This document shows positions 34,066 through 42,457 of a stretch of 45,852 bases of DNA, piece by piece. The position numbers and the translations under genes were made by a program. The DNA is from Clostridiaceae bacterium (GTDB taxonomy: Bacteria > Bacillota > Clostridia > Tissierellales > Sporanaerobacteraceae): NCBI GenBank assembly GCA_019391515.1, contig JAHXQP010000019.1, forward strand, positions 1-45,852, written 5' to 3'. Numbering within the stretch: position 1 is the stretch's first letter; each line of letters starts with the position of its first letter. The notes below the pieces were generated by a model. It was not told the origin of the DNA, made no database searches, and saw nothing but the letters and a program-made list of their open reading frames with translations.

Positions 34066-34848
34066 ATGGAATTCAAAAATTTAATTTTAGAAGAGAAAAA
34101 TAGTATTTTAATTCTAACTTTTAACAGACCTAAGGTTTTAAATGCTCTAAACAATGATACTTTACAAGAGTTAGACAAAGCCATATCTTATGTAGAGTCT
34201 AATAAGCAAATACTTGGAATGATAATCACTGGTGGAGATTGTAAAGCTTTCGTTGCAGGAGCAGATATAGAACAGATGAAGCCTTATAAATCTGAGGAAG
34301 GCAGAAACTATGCACACTTTGCTCAAAGTGTTTTTAACAGACTAGAATCAATTAACATACCAACAATCGCTGCAGTAAATGGATATGCTCTTGGTGGTGG
34401 ATGTGAACTTTCAATGTCTTGTGATATTAGAATTGCTTCTGAAAAAGCTGTTTTTGGTCAACCAGAAGTAAATTTAGGTGTTATCCCATGTTTTGGAGGT
34501 ACTCAAAGATTGACTAGACTTGTAGGTAAAGGCATTGCAAAAGAACTTATATATACTGGGAAGTTTATAAAAGCAAATGAAGCTAAGTCTATTGGACTAG
34601 TTAATTTAGTTGTTCCTCATGATGACCTATTAAAAGAAGCTTTAGATATGATGAAAACTATTATCTCCAAAGCTCCAATGGCTATAAAATATTCTAAATT
34701 AGCTATAGATAGAGGCTCTGAAATAGATCTATATACAGGCCTTGAATTAGAAAAAGATTTAGCCGCTCTATGTTTTGCTACTGAGGACAAAGATGAAGGT
34801 ATGAGTGCCTTCCTTGAAAAAAGAGACCCTGATTTTAAAAATAAATAA
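34066..34848 (+). CDS. crt: Enoyl-CoA hydratase (crotonase)
   Basis: A 260-aa crotonase-family enzyme, normal in length. It has the CoA-binding/oxyanion AFVAGADIEQM, YALGGGCELSMSCDIRIAS with E114, and FGQPEVNLGVIPCFGGTQRL with E134. These two glutamates are the catalytic pair of true enoyl-CoA hydratases, so reversible hydration of crotonyl-CoA or acryloyl-CoA is expected. AAGGAGGAG precedes the ATG. It is a single-gene unit between its own sigma-54 promoter and a terminator, separate from the following GntP operon but probably under the same activator. Confidence 0.92.
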   Translation: MEFKNLILEEKNSILILTFNRPKVLNALNNDTLQELDKAISYVESNKQILGMIITGGDCKAFVAGADIEQMKPYKSEEGRNYAHFAQSVFNRLESINIPTIAAVNGYALGGGCELSMSCDIRIASEKAVFGQPEVNLGVIPCFGGTQRLTRLVGKGIAKELIYTGKFIKANEAKSIGLVNLVVPHDDLLKEALDMMKTIISKAPMAIKYSKLAIDRGSEIDLYTGLELEKDLAALCFATEDKDEGMSAFLEKRDPDFKNK

Positions 34849-34857
34849 TTTATTGAC

Positions 34858-34892
34858 AAAAGCAGGACTAGGAATTTCTTAGTCCTGCTTTT
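34858..34892 (+). terminator. Intrinsic terminator after crt
   Basis: A 13-bp perfect stem (AAAAGCAGGACTA and its complement) around GGAATTTCT, followed by TTTATTTAT. Confidence 0.9.
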
Positions 34893-35068
34893 TATTTATC
34901 ATGTTTTTAACATAATATATTGTATTTTATCTAAAACATTTGTGAAATAAATAGTGAAGTGTTTTCTATACAGTTTTTTTGATTTTTAATACTATCCACC
35001 TCTATATTGAAAAATAAAGGCCTTACAATTCCTTTGGCACAAGCCTTTTATCCCTATATTGTATATAT

Positions 35069-35096
35069 TTCTCTACAGTTTACAAAATTCTCTACA
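35069..35096. repeat. Direct repeat TTCTCTACA, possible enhancer half-sites
   Basis: Two identical 9-base copies start at 35069 and 35088, 19 bases apart and about 115-145 bases upstream of the sigma-54 promoter at 35212. That is a typical distance for activator sites. The rest of the roughly 485-base gap after crt holds the terminator, this repeat, the promoter and a palindrome, but no gene. Confidence 0.35.
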
Positions 35097-35211
35097 CCTT
35101 TTTATGCAAAAAAATACTTTTCTAACTAATCTAATTTTTATTTTTAAAAAAATTCTTATTTTTCTCTTATTTTTCTTCGAAATAGATATTTTTTTGTCAT
35201 ACTTTTGCACT

Positions 35212-35228
35212 TTGGCATAGTTTGTGCA
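35212..35228 (+). promoter_or_regulatory. Sigma-54 promoter for the GntP/CoA-transferase/acyl-CoA dehydrogenase operon
   Basis: TTGGCATAGTTTGTGCA: GG (35214-35215) and GC (35226-35227) are 10 bases apart, with a near-consensus TTGGCAT -24 box. The start point would be near 35239. An 8-bp inverted repeat TTTTGCAC (35203-35210)/GTGCAAAA (35224-35231) brackets the -24 box and overlaps the -12 box. Confidence 0.78.
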
Positions 35229-35263
35229 AAATAATATTGCATAGATTGTTAAGTAAATAACCA

Positions 35264-35283
35264 ATAATCTTGGCCAAGATTAT
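35264..35283. promoter_or_regulatory. Perfect 20-bp palindrome in the GntP leader
   Basis: The half-site ATAATCTTGG is directly followed by its exact reverse complement. It has no loop, so it looks like a dimeric protein-binding site rather than a hairpin. It lies about 25 bases after the predicted sigma-54 start point and 66 bases before the gntP start, where a repressor could block transcription. Confidence 0.55.
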
Positions 35284-35348
35284 AAAACATTTTTAGTTTT
35301 AATCAAAGTATGTGTTAAAAACATAAATTTAAGATGGGTGGGATTAAA

Positions 35349-36668
35349 ATGGATATTTCTTTATTGATCAGTGTATTAGGGATTATTTTTGCTCTAGCCT
35401 TAATGATCATTCTTATTATGAAAGGTATCAATATCTTTGTTGTAGCTATTTTATGTTCTGCAATAGTTGCAGTAACAGGAGGCCTTAATTTATATGACGC
35501 ATTAAAAGAAAATTACATGACAGGTTTTGTGAATTTTTTTCAAAACAACTTCCTGATATTTCTGACAGGAACAATTATGGGGAAAGTTATGGAAACAACA
35601 AACGGAGCAAAAGCTATTGCTAAAATGATTGTTAATAAATTTGGTACAAAAATGGCCCTTATTTCTATTCCGCTAGCATGTGGCATTATCTCCTATGGTG
35701 GAGTAAGTGTATTTGTTGCAAGTTTTGCGGTATTTCCAATAGCTTTAGAAGTATTTAAAGAAGCAAATTATCCAAGAAGATTTATTCCAGCTGCTTTGAC
35801 ATTTGGTTGTTCTACATTTGCTATGGTAGCACCTGGGGCGCCTCAAATTCAAAATGCAGTTCCTGCAGCTGCTTTAGGAACAGATTTGATGGCTGGAGCT
35901 GTAGTAGGATTTATTAGCTCTGCTGTAATTCTTGTTATTGGTTGTATTATATTAATGAAAATGGTTAACAAAGCAAAAGAAAATGGAGAAACTTTCGTAG
36001 CAAAACCAATGGATGATTTTAAAGATAATGAAGAATATCCAAATGGACTATTAGCCCTTCTACCACTAATTTTAACTATACTTATGATTAACATAAAAGT
36101 TGATGGAGAACCACTCTTACCTTTGGAAGCAGGAGTATTCTTTGGCTCTATTCTAGTTTTAATCTTACTTAATAAATACCAAGACAACTCAATGATTTTA
36201 CACAATTTAGGAGAAGCTTGCAAAATATCCGTTTCATCAATTGCAAATACCTGTGCAGTAGTTGGTTTTGGCGCTGTTGTTCAAGGAAGCTTAGCTTTCC
36301 CTTCCATTGTAGATGCTATGGTTGGCATCCCTGGACCTCACTATGTTAGTGCAGCAATAGGTACTACTGTAATTGCTGGTATATGTGGTTCTGCATCTGG
36401 TGGACTAGGAATAGCTGCTCCACTTCTAGGGCCTGTATATATGGCAAAAGGTGCTATGGCTGCTGCTCTACACAGAACTATGAGTATTTCCTCTGCAGCA
36501 TTAGATTCTTTGCCACATAATGGTTATATTGTCACTGTAACAAATGGACTATGCAATGAAAGTCATAAAGATGCATATAAACCTATATTCTGGTTAACCG
36601 TTGTTACACCTATCGTAGGTTCTATTGTAGCTGTGATATTGTTCTCACTATTTCCAAATTTACCATAG
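35349..36668 (+). CDS. GntP-family permease
   Basis: A 439-aa secondary transporter of the GntP (gluconate/carboxylate:H+ symporter) family with about 12 membrane segments. Features include GTIMGKVMETTNGAKAIAKMIV, YGGVSVFVASFAVFPIA, FGCSTFAMVAPGAPQIQNAVPAAALG, CGSASGGLGIAAPLLG and a late SISSAALDSLPHNGYIVTV. GntP members carry gluconate, and some branches carry hydroxybutyrate or other short carboxylates. The start at 35349 follows GGTGGGA and is preferred over the ATG at 35334, which has no site. Being first in an operon with a CoA-transferase and acyl-CoA dehydrogenase, it probably imports the short acid those enzymes process. Confidence 0.88.
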   Translation: MDISLLISVLGIIFALALMIILIMKGINIFVVAILCSAIVAVTGGLNLYDALKENYMTGFVNFFQNNFLIFLTGTIMGKVMETTNGAKAIAKMIVNKFGTKMALISIPLACGIISYGGVSVFVASFAVFPIALEVFKEANYPRRFIPAALTFGCSTFAMVAPGAPQIQNAVPAAALGTDLMAGAVVGFISSAVILVIGCIILMKMVNKAKENGETFVAKPMDDFKDNEEYPNGLLALLPLILTILMINIKVDGEPLLPLEAGVFFGSILVLILLNKYQDNSMILHNLGEACKISVSSIANTCAVVGFGAVVQGSLAFPSIVDAMVGIPGPHYVSAAIGTTVIAGICGSASGGLGIAAPLLGPVYMAKGAMAAALHRTMSISSAALDSLPHNGYIVTVTNGLCNESHKDAYKPIFWLTVVTPIVGSIVAVILFSLFPNLP

Positions 36669-36714
36669 ATAGAAAAGATATTTTTTTAAAAATAGATTAT
36701 TGAGGAGGATGGAT

Positions 36715-38274
36715 ATGAGCAAAGTAATTTCGGCTGAATATGCCGCTTCATTAGTAAAGGATGATATGACTTTAGGAATTGGTGGATTTGTAGGATGTGG
36801 AGTTCCAGAAGAATTATTAATTGCATTAAAAGAAAGATATGAAAAAGAAAAATCTCCAAAGGACTTAACATTATTCCACTGTGCTGCTGTTGGAGATGGA
36901 AAATCTAGAGGAGCAAACCATTTAGGTGCAGAAGGATTGTCAAAAAAATTAATATGTGCCCATATTGGTTTAGAACCTGAACTAAACAAATTAGTTGTTG
37001 AAAATAAGATTGCAGCATATATGATTCCTCAAGGGGTAACATCCCACCTACTAAGAGCAATTTCAGGTAGAAAACCTGGGGTATTAACACATGTTGGTTT
37101 AAAAACCTATGCAGACCCACGTCTTGAGGGCTGTAAAGCTAACCAAGCAGCCATAGATTCTGGTGAAGAAGTAGTATCTCTAATTAATATTGAAGGAAAA
37201 GACTATTTACTATATAAATCATTTCCAATAGATATTTGTTTTATCAAAGGGTCTTTAGGAGATACTGAAGGAAATATTTCTTTAGAAAAAGAAGCTGTTT
37301 TTTCAGATCAACTTGAAATGGCAAATGCTACAAGAAATTCAGGTGGCATAGTTATTGCACAGGTAGAACAATTAGTAGCACCAGGAAATTTAAAAGCAGC
37401 TGATGTAAAAGTTCATGGTTTCATGGTTGACTATGTGGTTGTTGGAAAAAAAGAAAACAATCTACAAGTTTGGGTGTCTGAAGACTATAGACCTGAACTA
37501 TCTGGTGAACATAGGATCCCTTTAGATGAAATTCCACCAATGAAATTAAATCATAGAAAAGTTTGTGGCAGAAGGGGAGCCCTTGAACTTAAGAAAAATT
37601 GTTTAATTAATTTAGGAATTGGAATCCCTGATGCAGTTGCTGCAGTTGCTGCTGAAGAAGGTTTATCTAATGATATCACCCTTTCTATAGAGTCTGGTGC
37701 ATTAGGTGGTGTTCCTGTAGGAGGCATTGGAATAGGCGCTACTGTAAATCCAGAATCTATTTACAAACAGCCAGATATATTTGATGTATACGATGGCGGT
37801 GGAATAGATATTACATTCCTAGGTGCTGCTGAAATTGACGCAAGAGGAAATGTAAATGTATCAAAATTTGGTGGCAAAGTTGTTGGACCTGGTGGATTTA
37901 TCAATATTTCTCAAAACTCTAAAAAGGTATGTTTTACTGGAACATTTACTGCTAGAGGACTAAAGACTGAAATGGTGGAAGGTAAGCTAGTTATTGCAAA
38001 TGAAGGAAGTGAAATCAAGTTTAGAAAGGAAATAGAGCAAGTTACTTTCTCTGCAGAATACGCTTCTGAAACAGGTCAAGAAGTCCTTTATATCACTGAA
38101 AGAGCAGTATTTAAGCTTACAGAAAAAGGAATTATGCTAACAGAAGTAGCTCCAGGAATTGATATTGAAAAAGATATTTTACCTTATATGGAATTTAAAC
38201 CATTGATTGCTGATGATATTAAATTGATGGATGAAAAAATATTTATTGATAAACCAATGGAATTGTCTTTTTAA
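36715..38274 (+). CDS. Acyl-CoA:acetate CoA-transferase (propionate CoA-transferase type)
   Basis: A 519-aa family I CoA-transferase with alpha and beta parts in one chain, as in propionate CoA-transferase (Pct) and YdiF. The N-terminal half has TLGIGGFVGCGVPEELL and GAEGL; the C-terminal half has NLGIGIPDAVA and the catalytic glutamate at about 326 in SIESGALGGVPVGG, close to where Pct carries its active-site Glu. It would move CoA from acetyl-CoA (or another acyl-CoA) to an imported acid. The start at 36715 has GAGGAGG 6 bases upstream; earlier in-frame ATGs are part of or too near that site. It lies between gntP and the dehydrogenase gene. Confidence 0.9.
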   Translation: MSKVISAEYAASLVKDDMTLGIGGFVGCGVPEELLIALKERYEKEKSPKDLTLFHCAAVGDGKSRGANHLGAEGLSKKLICAHIGLEPELNKLVVENKIAAYMIPQGVTSHLLRAISGRKPGVLTHVGLKTYADPRLEGCKANQAAIDSGEEVVSLINIEGKDYLLYKSFPIDICFIKGSLGDTEGNISLEKEAVFSDQLEMANATRNSGGIVIAQVEQLVAPGNLKAADVKVHGFMVDYVVVGKKENNLQVWVSEDYRPELSGEHRIPLDEIPPMKLNHRKVCGRRGALELKKNCLINLGIGIPDAVAAVAAEEGLSNDITLSIESGALGGVPVGGIGIGATVNPESIYKQPDIFDVYDGGGIDITFLGAAEIDARGNVNVSKFGGKVVGPGGFINISQNSKKVCFTGTFTARGLKTEMVEGKLVIANEGSEIKFRKEIEQVTFSAEYASETGQEVLYITERAVFKLTEKGIMLTEVAPGIDIEKDILPYMEFKPLIADDIKLMDEKIFIDKPMELSF

Positions 38275-38325
38275 ACCTAATCATGAACAATTAAATTTTT
38301 AAAATAAACATAAGGGGGTTTTTAA

Positions 38326-39462
38326 ATGAATTTCGATTTCACTAATGAGCAGAAAATGATTAAACAATCTATAGAGGCCTTTGTTAAAAATGAAATTGAG
38401 CCTATTGCTGAAGAAATTGACAAAGAACATAGATTTCCTAGGGAAACAATAAAAAAACTAGGCGAAAATGGATTTTTATCTATACCTTTCCCTACTGAAT
38501 ATGGTGGAGCTGGTGGCGATACAATATCTAAAAATATAGTAATTGAGGAAATAGCTAAAAAATGTGGGGCTACAGCTGCTATAGTTTCTGTCCACTATCT
38601 TCCCATAAATCTTATTCTGAGATTTGGAACTAAAGAACATAAAGAAAAATATATTTCTAAATTAGCCCATGGAGAATATATCGGTGCCTTTGCACTAACT
38701 GAACCAAATGCTGGCTCTGATGCTTCAAATGTTCAAACTACAGCTGTATTAGATGGAGATGAATATGTTTTAAATGGTTCTAAATGTTTTATAACTAATG
38801 GTGGGGAAGCTGATGTATATGTTATTCTTGCCATGACTGACAAATCAAAAGGAACCAGAGGCATATCAGCTTTTATAGTTGAAAAAGATACTCCTGGTTT
38901 CAGTATAGGTAAAATAGAAGATAAAATGGGTATTTGTGCTTCTTCTACTGCAGAACTTATATTTGAAAACTGCCGTATACAAAAGGAAAATCTTCTTGGA
39001 AAAGAAGGTCAAGGATTTAAATTGGCTATGATCGGTTTAGATAGCGGAAGAATCGGTATGGCTTCTCAAGCTTTGGGACTAGCTGAAGGAGCCCTTGAAG
39101 AGACTATTCAATATTTAAAAGAAAGGGAACAGTTTGGAAGACCTCTTATTAAGTTCCAAGGGCTTCAATGGTATCTTGCAGATATGCATTCTAGAATAGA
39201 AGCTTCAAGATGGCTAGTATATCGTGCTTCTTATCTTGAACAAACTGGAAAACCTTTCACTGTAGAAGCTGCAACTGCAAAACTTGTTGCTTCCGAAACA
39301 GCTATGTATGTCACTCATAAAGCTGTGCAAATGCATGGTGGATATGGTTTTATGAAGGATTATCCATTAGAAAGAATGATGAGAGATGCAAAAATAACTG
39401 AAATATATGAAGGTACTTCTGAAATTATGAAAATTGTTATTGCTTCTCAAATTACTAGATAG
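38326..39462 (+). CDS. Acyl-CoA dehydrogenase (butyryl/propionyl-CoA dehydrogenase type)
   Basis: A 378-aa FAD-dependent short-chain acyl-CoA dehydrogenase. It has FLSIPFPTEYGGAGGD, AFALTEPNAGSDAS, KCFITNGGEADVYVI, QFGRPLIKFQGLQWYLADM and QMHGGYGFMKDYPLERMMRDAKITEIYEGTSEI. The catalytic base is the glutamate of YEGTSEI (about 362), the position used by butyryl-CoA dehydrogenases. Together with the EtfB and EtfA genes directly downstream it most likely works as an enoyl-CoA reductase (crotonyl- or acryloyl-CoA), possibly with flavin-based electron bifurcation. An AAGGGGG site precedes the ATG. Confidence 0.93.
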   Translation: MNFDFTNEQKMIKQSIEAFVKNEIEPIAEEIDKEHRFPRETIKKLGENGFLSIPFPTEYGGAGGDTISKNIVIEEIAKKCGATAAIVSVHYLPINLILRFGTKEHKEKYISKLAHGEYIGAFALTEPNAGSDASNVQTTAVLDGDEYVLNGSKCFITNGGEADVYVILAMTDKSKGTRGISAFIVEKDTPGFSIGKIEDKMGICASSTAELIFENCRIQKENLLGKEGQGFKLAMIGLDSGRIGMASQALGLAEGALEETIQYLKEREQFGRPLIKFQGLQWYLADMHSRIEASRWLVYRASYLEQTGKPFTVEAATAKLVASETAMYVTHKAVQMHGGYGFMKDYPLERMMRDAKITEIYEGTSEIMKIVIASQITR

Positions 39463-39479
39463 ATGAAGGAGGTTTAATA

Positions 39480-40277
39480 ATGAAAATTGTTGTTTGTGTA
39501 AAACAAGTTCCAGACACTAATGAAGTAAAGATAAACCATGAAACTGGTACCTTAATAAGGGAAGGGGTTCCTAGTATAATCAATCCAGATGATAAAAATG
39601 CTTTAGAGGAAGCACTTAGAATAAAAGATATCCATAAAGATGTCACTGTAACTGTACTTTCTATGGGACCTCCTCAAGCTAAAGAAGCTTTGAAAGAAGC
39701 TCTTGCTATGGGAGCAGATGAAGCTATTCTTTTAACCGATAGAGCTTTTGCTGGATCTGATACTTGGGCTACTGCAACAATATTGTCTGCCGCTCTAAGT
39801 AAAATTGGCGATTATGACATAGTATTCTGTGGTAGACAGGCTATTGATGGAGATACAGCTCAAGTTGGCCCTGAAATTGCTGAGTTTTTAAATCTTCCTC
39901 AAATAACCTATGTATCAAATTTAGAAGTAGATGAAGATAATAACAAAGTAATTGCTCATAGATCTATTGAAGACGGCTATTTTGTTATGGAATCTAAAAT
40001 GCCTGTATTGTTGACAGCTATAAAAGACTTAAATACTCCTAGATATATGTCTGCATGGGGTATATTCCAAAATGCAAATACTACTGAAATAATGGAATGG
40101 ACAGTTGATGATTTAACTGTTGATCTAACTCAAATAGGCCTTAAAGGCTCTCCAACTAATGTATATAAAACCTTTGTGCCTACAAGGAAATTCGAAGGTG
40201 AAATACTAGAAGGTGAAACTCCTCAAGATAAAGCAAGAGAATTTTTAGTTCGTATGAAAGAAAGACATATATTGTAA
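39480..40277 (+). CDS. etfB: Electron transfer flavoprotein beta subunit
   Basis: A 265-aa EtfB with the N-terminal MKIVVCVKQVPDTNEVKI, NPDDKNALEEALRIKD, AMGADEAILLTDRAFAGSDTWATA, and CGRQAIDGDTAQVGPEIAEFLNLPQITYV. The last segment is typical of the anaerobic clostridial EtfB proteins that bind a second FAD and can take electrons from NADH. It passes electrons to the neighbouring acyl-CoA dehydrogenase. It is 17 bases after that gene, with AAGGAGG, and 12 bases before etfA. Confidence 0.94.
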   Translation: MKIVVCVKQVPDTNEVKINHETGTLIREGVPSIINPDDKNALEEALRIKDIHKDVTVTVLSMGPPQAKEALKEALAMGADEAILLTDRAFAGSDTWATATILSAALSKIGDYDIVFCGRQAIDGDTAQVGPEIAEFLNLPQITYVSNLEVDEDNNKVIAHRSIEDGYFVMESKMPVLLTAIKDLNTPRYMSAWGIFQNANTTEIMEWTVDDLTVDLTQIGLKGSPTNVYKTFVPTRKFEGEILEGETPQDKAREFLVRMKERHIL

Positions 40278-40289
40278 GGAGGGAAAAAA

Positions 40290-41336
40290 ATGTCTAAAGC
40301 TAAAGTTAATCAAGGTATTAATTTGGATGAATATAAAAATGTTTGGATCATTGCTGAACAAAGGGATGGAAAGGTTTTAAACATAGCCCTTGAACTTTTA
40401 GGAGAAGGTAGAAAATTAGCGGATAAACTAGGTGTTGAACTAACTGCTGTACTTTTAGGACATAATATGGATGAAGCAGCAGAAGAACTTGTAAAATATG
40501 GTGCTGATAATGTATTGAAAGTAGATCATGAACTATTAAAAGTCTATACTACAGATGGATATACTAAGGTAATAACCGACCTTATAAAAGAAAGAAAGCC
40601 TGAAATAGTATTGATTGGAGCTACAACTATTGGTAGAGATTTAGGACCAAGAATAGCTAGTCGCATAGGTACTGGACTTACTGCAGATTGTACAAGGCTT
40701 GAAATAGATGAAACTGATGGCAAACTTCTTCAAACTAGACCTGCATTTGGAGGAAATCTTATGGCAACCATTGTGTGTCCAAAAAATCGTCCCCAAATGT
40801 CTACTGTAAGACCAGGTGTAATGGAAAAAGCTAAATACAATGTAGATAGGAAAGGAAATATTGAAAAAGTAATACCTAATATTAAAGATGAAGATATAAT
40901 TGCAAAAGTTTTAGAAGTAATCAAAACTGAGAAAAAAGAAGTTAACCTTGCAGATGCTTCCATTATAGTATCTGGTGGTAGAGGTTTAGGAAACCCAGAA
41001 GGTTTCAAGCTTATTGAAGAATTTGCTAAAAAATTAGGTGGAGTAGTTGGTTCTTCTAGAGCTGCAGTAGATAGTGGATGGATAGATTCTTCTCACCAAG
41101 TAGGCCAAACTGGTACTACTGTTAGACCAAAGCTATATATTGCTTGTGGTATTTCTGGAGCTATTCAACATTTAGCTGGTATGTCTGAATCAGATTGTAT
41201 CATTGCTATAAATAAAAACCCTGATGCCCCTATATTTGATATAGCTCACTACAGTATAGTTGGCGATCTTTATGAAATAATACCAGCAATTATGGATGCA
41301 ATAGATGATGCAGATAATATATTAAAAGAAATATAA
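40290..41336 (+). CDS. etfA: Electron transfer flavoprotein alpha subunit
   Basis: A 348-aa EtfA. The N-terminal domain ([69 protein letters not shown]) is followed by the C-terminal FAD domain ([83 protein letters not shown]). No N-terminal ferredoxin domain is present, unlike CarE-type EtfA. Bifurcating ability is inferred from the EtfB type and the reductive context. It is the last gene of the sigma-54 operon and is followed by a terminator. Confidence 0.94.
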   Translation: MSKAKVNQGINLDEYKNVWIIAEQRDGKVLNIALELLGEGRKLADKLGVELTAVLLGHNMDEAAEELVKYGADNVLKVDHELLKVYTTDGYTKVITDLIKERKPEIVLIGATTIGRDLGPRIASRIGTGLTADCTRLEIDETDGKLLQTRPAFGGNLMATIVCPKNRPQMSTVRPGVMEKAKYNVDRKGNIEKVIPNIKDEDIIAKVLEVIKTEKKEVNLADASIIVSGGRGLGNPEGFKLIEEFAKKLGGVVGSSRAAVDSGWIDSSHQVGQTGTTVRPKLYIACGISGAIQHLAGMSESDCIIAINKNPDAPIFDIAHYSIVGDLYEIIPAIMDAIDDADNILKEI

Positions 41337-41340
41337 ATGG

Positions 41341-41377
41341 AATCCCTATAGAGAAAACTCTATAGGGATTTCATTTT
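41341..41377 (+). terminator. Intrinsic terminator after etfA
   Basis: A perfect 13-bp stem AATCCCTATAGAG/CTCTATAGGGATT with an AAAA loop, followed by TCATTTT. Confidence 0.87.
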
Positions 41378-41397
41378 AGGTTATTATTATTCTTCTA

Positions 41398-41406
41398 TGC
41401 TATAAT
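41398..41406 (+). promoter_or_regulatory. Extended -10 promoter for the dipeptidase gene
   Basis: TGC directly before TATAAT (41401-41406), about 30 bases before the start codon. No good -35 box is seen, which is tolerable for an extended -10 promoter. Confidence 0.55.
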
Positions 41407-41435
41407 GTCTATAGATTAGTAGGGAGGAATGGAAA

Positions 41436-42407
41436 ATGATTTTTGACTGTCATGGTGACATTTGGACAGATGTTACTGTTCAAAGAGATAATGGAATGAA
41501 GGATGTTATAAAGAATAGACATTTAGATAGATTCAATAGTGGAAATATTATAGGTGGAATATTTGTATTGTGGATAGACCCACCCCATTATAAGACTCCT
41601 AGAAGGAGATTAGTAGAAATGATTTCAGCAACTTCTGCAGAGATTATGGAAAATCAGGATATTTTAAAAATAGTTCTAGGAAAAGAAGATTTTGATAAAG
41701 CATTGGAAGAGGAAAAATTAGCCGTTATAATTGGGCTAGAAGGTTTAAGTGGTATTGGGGATAATATAGATCTTTTAAACGCCCTTTATATGTTTGGAGC
41801 TAGACATGCCTCCCTTACTTGGAATGAGGAAAATCTGTTGGCTACAGGTGTAAGGGGAAATCCTGAAAGAGGTGTTACAGCCTTAGGAGAAAAAGCTATT
41901 CATTTAATGGAAAAGCTGGGAATGATAATAGATATCTCCCATGCTAATGACAAGACTTTCTGGGATGTATATGAAAAGACTACTAAACCTTTCATAGCTT
42001 CCCACTCAAACTGTAGAGCCCTTTGTAATGTAAAAAGGAATCTTTCTGATGAACAGTTGAAAGCTATTAGTCAAAGAGGTGGCCTTGTTGGACTAAATTC
42101 CTTCAATGAATTTGTCCATTTGGATAAGAATAAACAGGATTTAGAACATTTAGTAAACCATTTAGACCATATGGTAGATATCATGGGTATAGACCATGTT
42201 TGCTTTGGATTTGATTTCTTCGACTTTCTTGAAAACAATACAACTGATGATTTCGTAGAAGGGGATACTATAGGGACTAAAGGCTTTGAAAGCGCTTCTA
42301 AAACCCATAACCTAATTGCCGAAATGAAAAAAAGAGGATATAGTGAAGAAGATATCGAAAAAGTATCCTATAAAAATTTTTATAGAATTATTGAAGAATT
42401 AATATAA
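41436..42407 (+). CDS. Membrane dipeptidase-family metallopeptidase (M19)
   Basis: A 323-aa renal-dipeptidase-family amidohydrolase. It has the metal-binding FDCHGD (H6, D8), the bridging glutamate in IIGLEGLSG, the DISHAND and ASHSNCRALC histidines, KRNLSD, and the late GFDFFDFLE aspartate. Members hydrolyse dipeptides, often with D-residues at the C-terminus, using two zinc ions. No signal peptide is present, so it should act in the cytoplasm. AGGGAGG precedes the ATG. It is a single-gene unit that converges on the transaldolase gene. Confidence 0.9.
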   Translation: MIFDCHGDIWTDVTVQRDNGMKDVIKNRHLDRFNSGNIIGGIFVLWIDPPHYKTPRRRLVEMISATSAEIMENQDILKIVLGKEDFDKALEEEKLAVIIGLEGLSGIGDNIDLLNALYMFGARHASLTWNEENLLATGVRGNPERGVTALGEKAIHLMEKLGMIIDISHANDKTFWDVYEKTTKPFIASHSNCRALCNVKRNLSDEQLKAISQRGGLVGLNSFNEFVHLDKNKQDLEHLVNHLDHMVDIMGIDHVCFGFDFFDFLENNTTDDFVEGDTIGTKGFESASKTHNLIAEMKKRGYSEEDIEKVSYKNFYRIIEELI

Positions 42408-42457
42408 AATATAGTAGGATATAGAATGGTACCATTCTATATCCTACTATATTTTAT
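42404..42457. terminator. 54-bp perfect palindrome acting as a bidirectional terminator
   Basis: Two 27-bp arms meet with no spacer at GAATGGT/ACCATTC. The TAA stops of the dipeptidase gene (42405-42407) and of the convergent transaldolase gene (42456-42454) lie at mirror positions at the two ends. A/T runs flank the core, so it can terminate transcription both ways. Confidence 0.88.

Noticed and set aside
35034-35049. TTTGGCAC resembling a sigma-54 -24 box upstream of gntP
   Set aside because: Ten bases after the GG there is no GC (sequence reads TTTTA), so the -12 element is missing. The 35212 site has both.
34066-41336. Classical butyrate synthesis (bcs) operon
   Set aside because: Thiolase and 3-hydroxybutyryl-CoA dehydrogenase are missing, crt is transcribed separately, and a permease and CoA-transferase are present instead.
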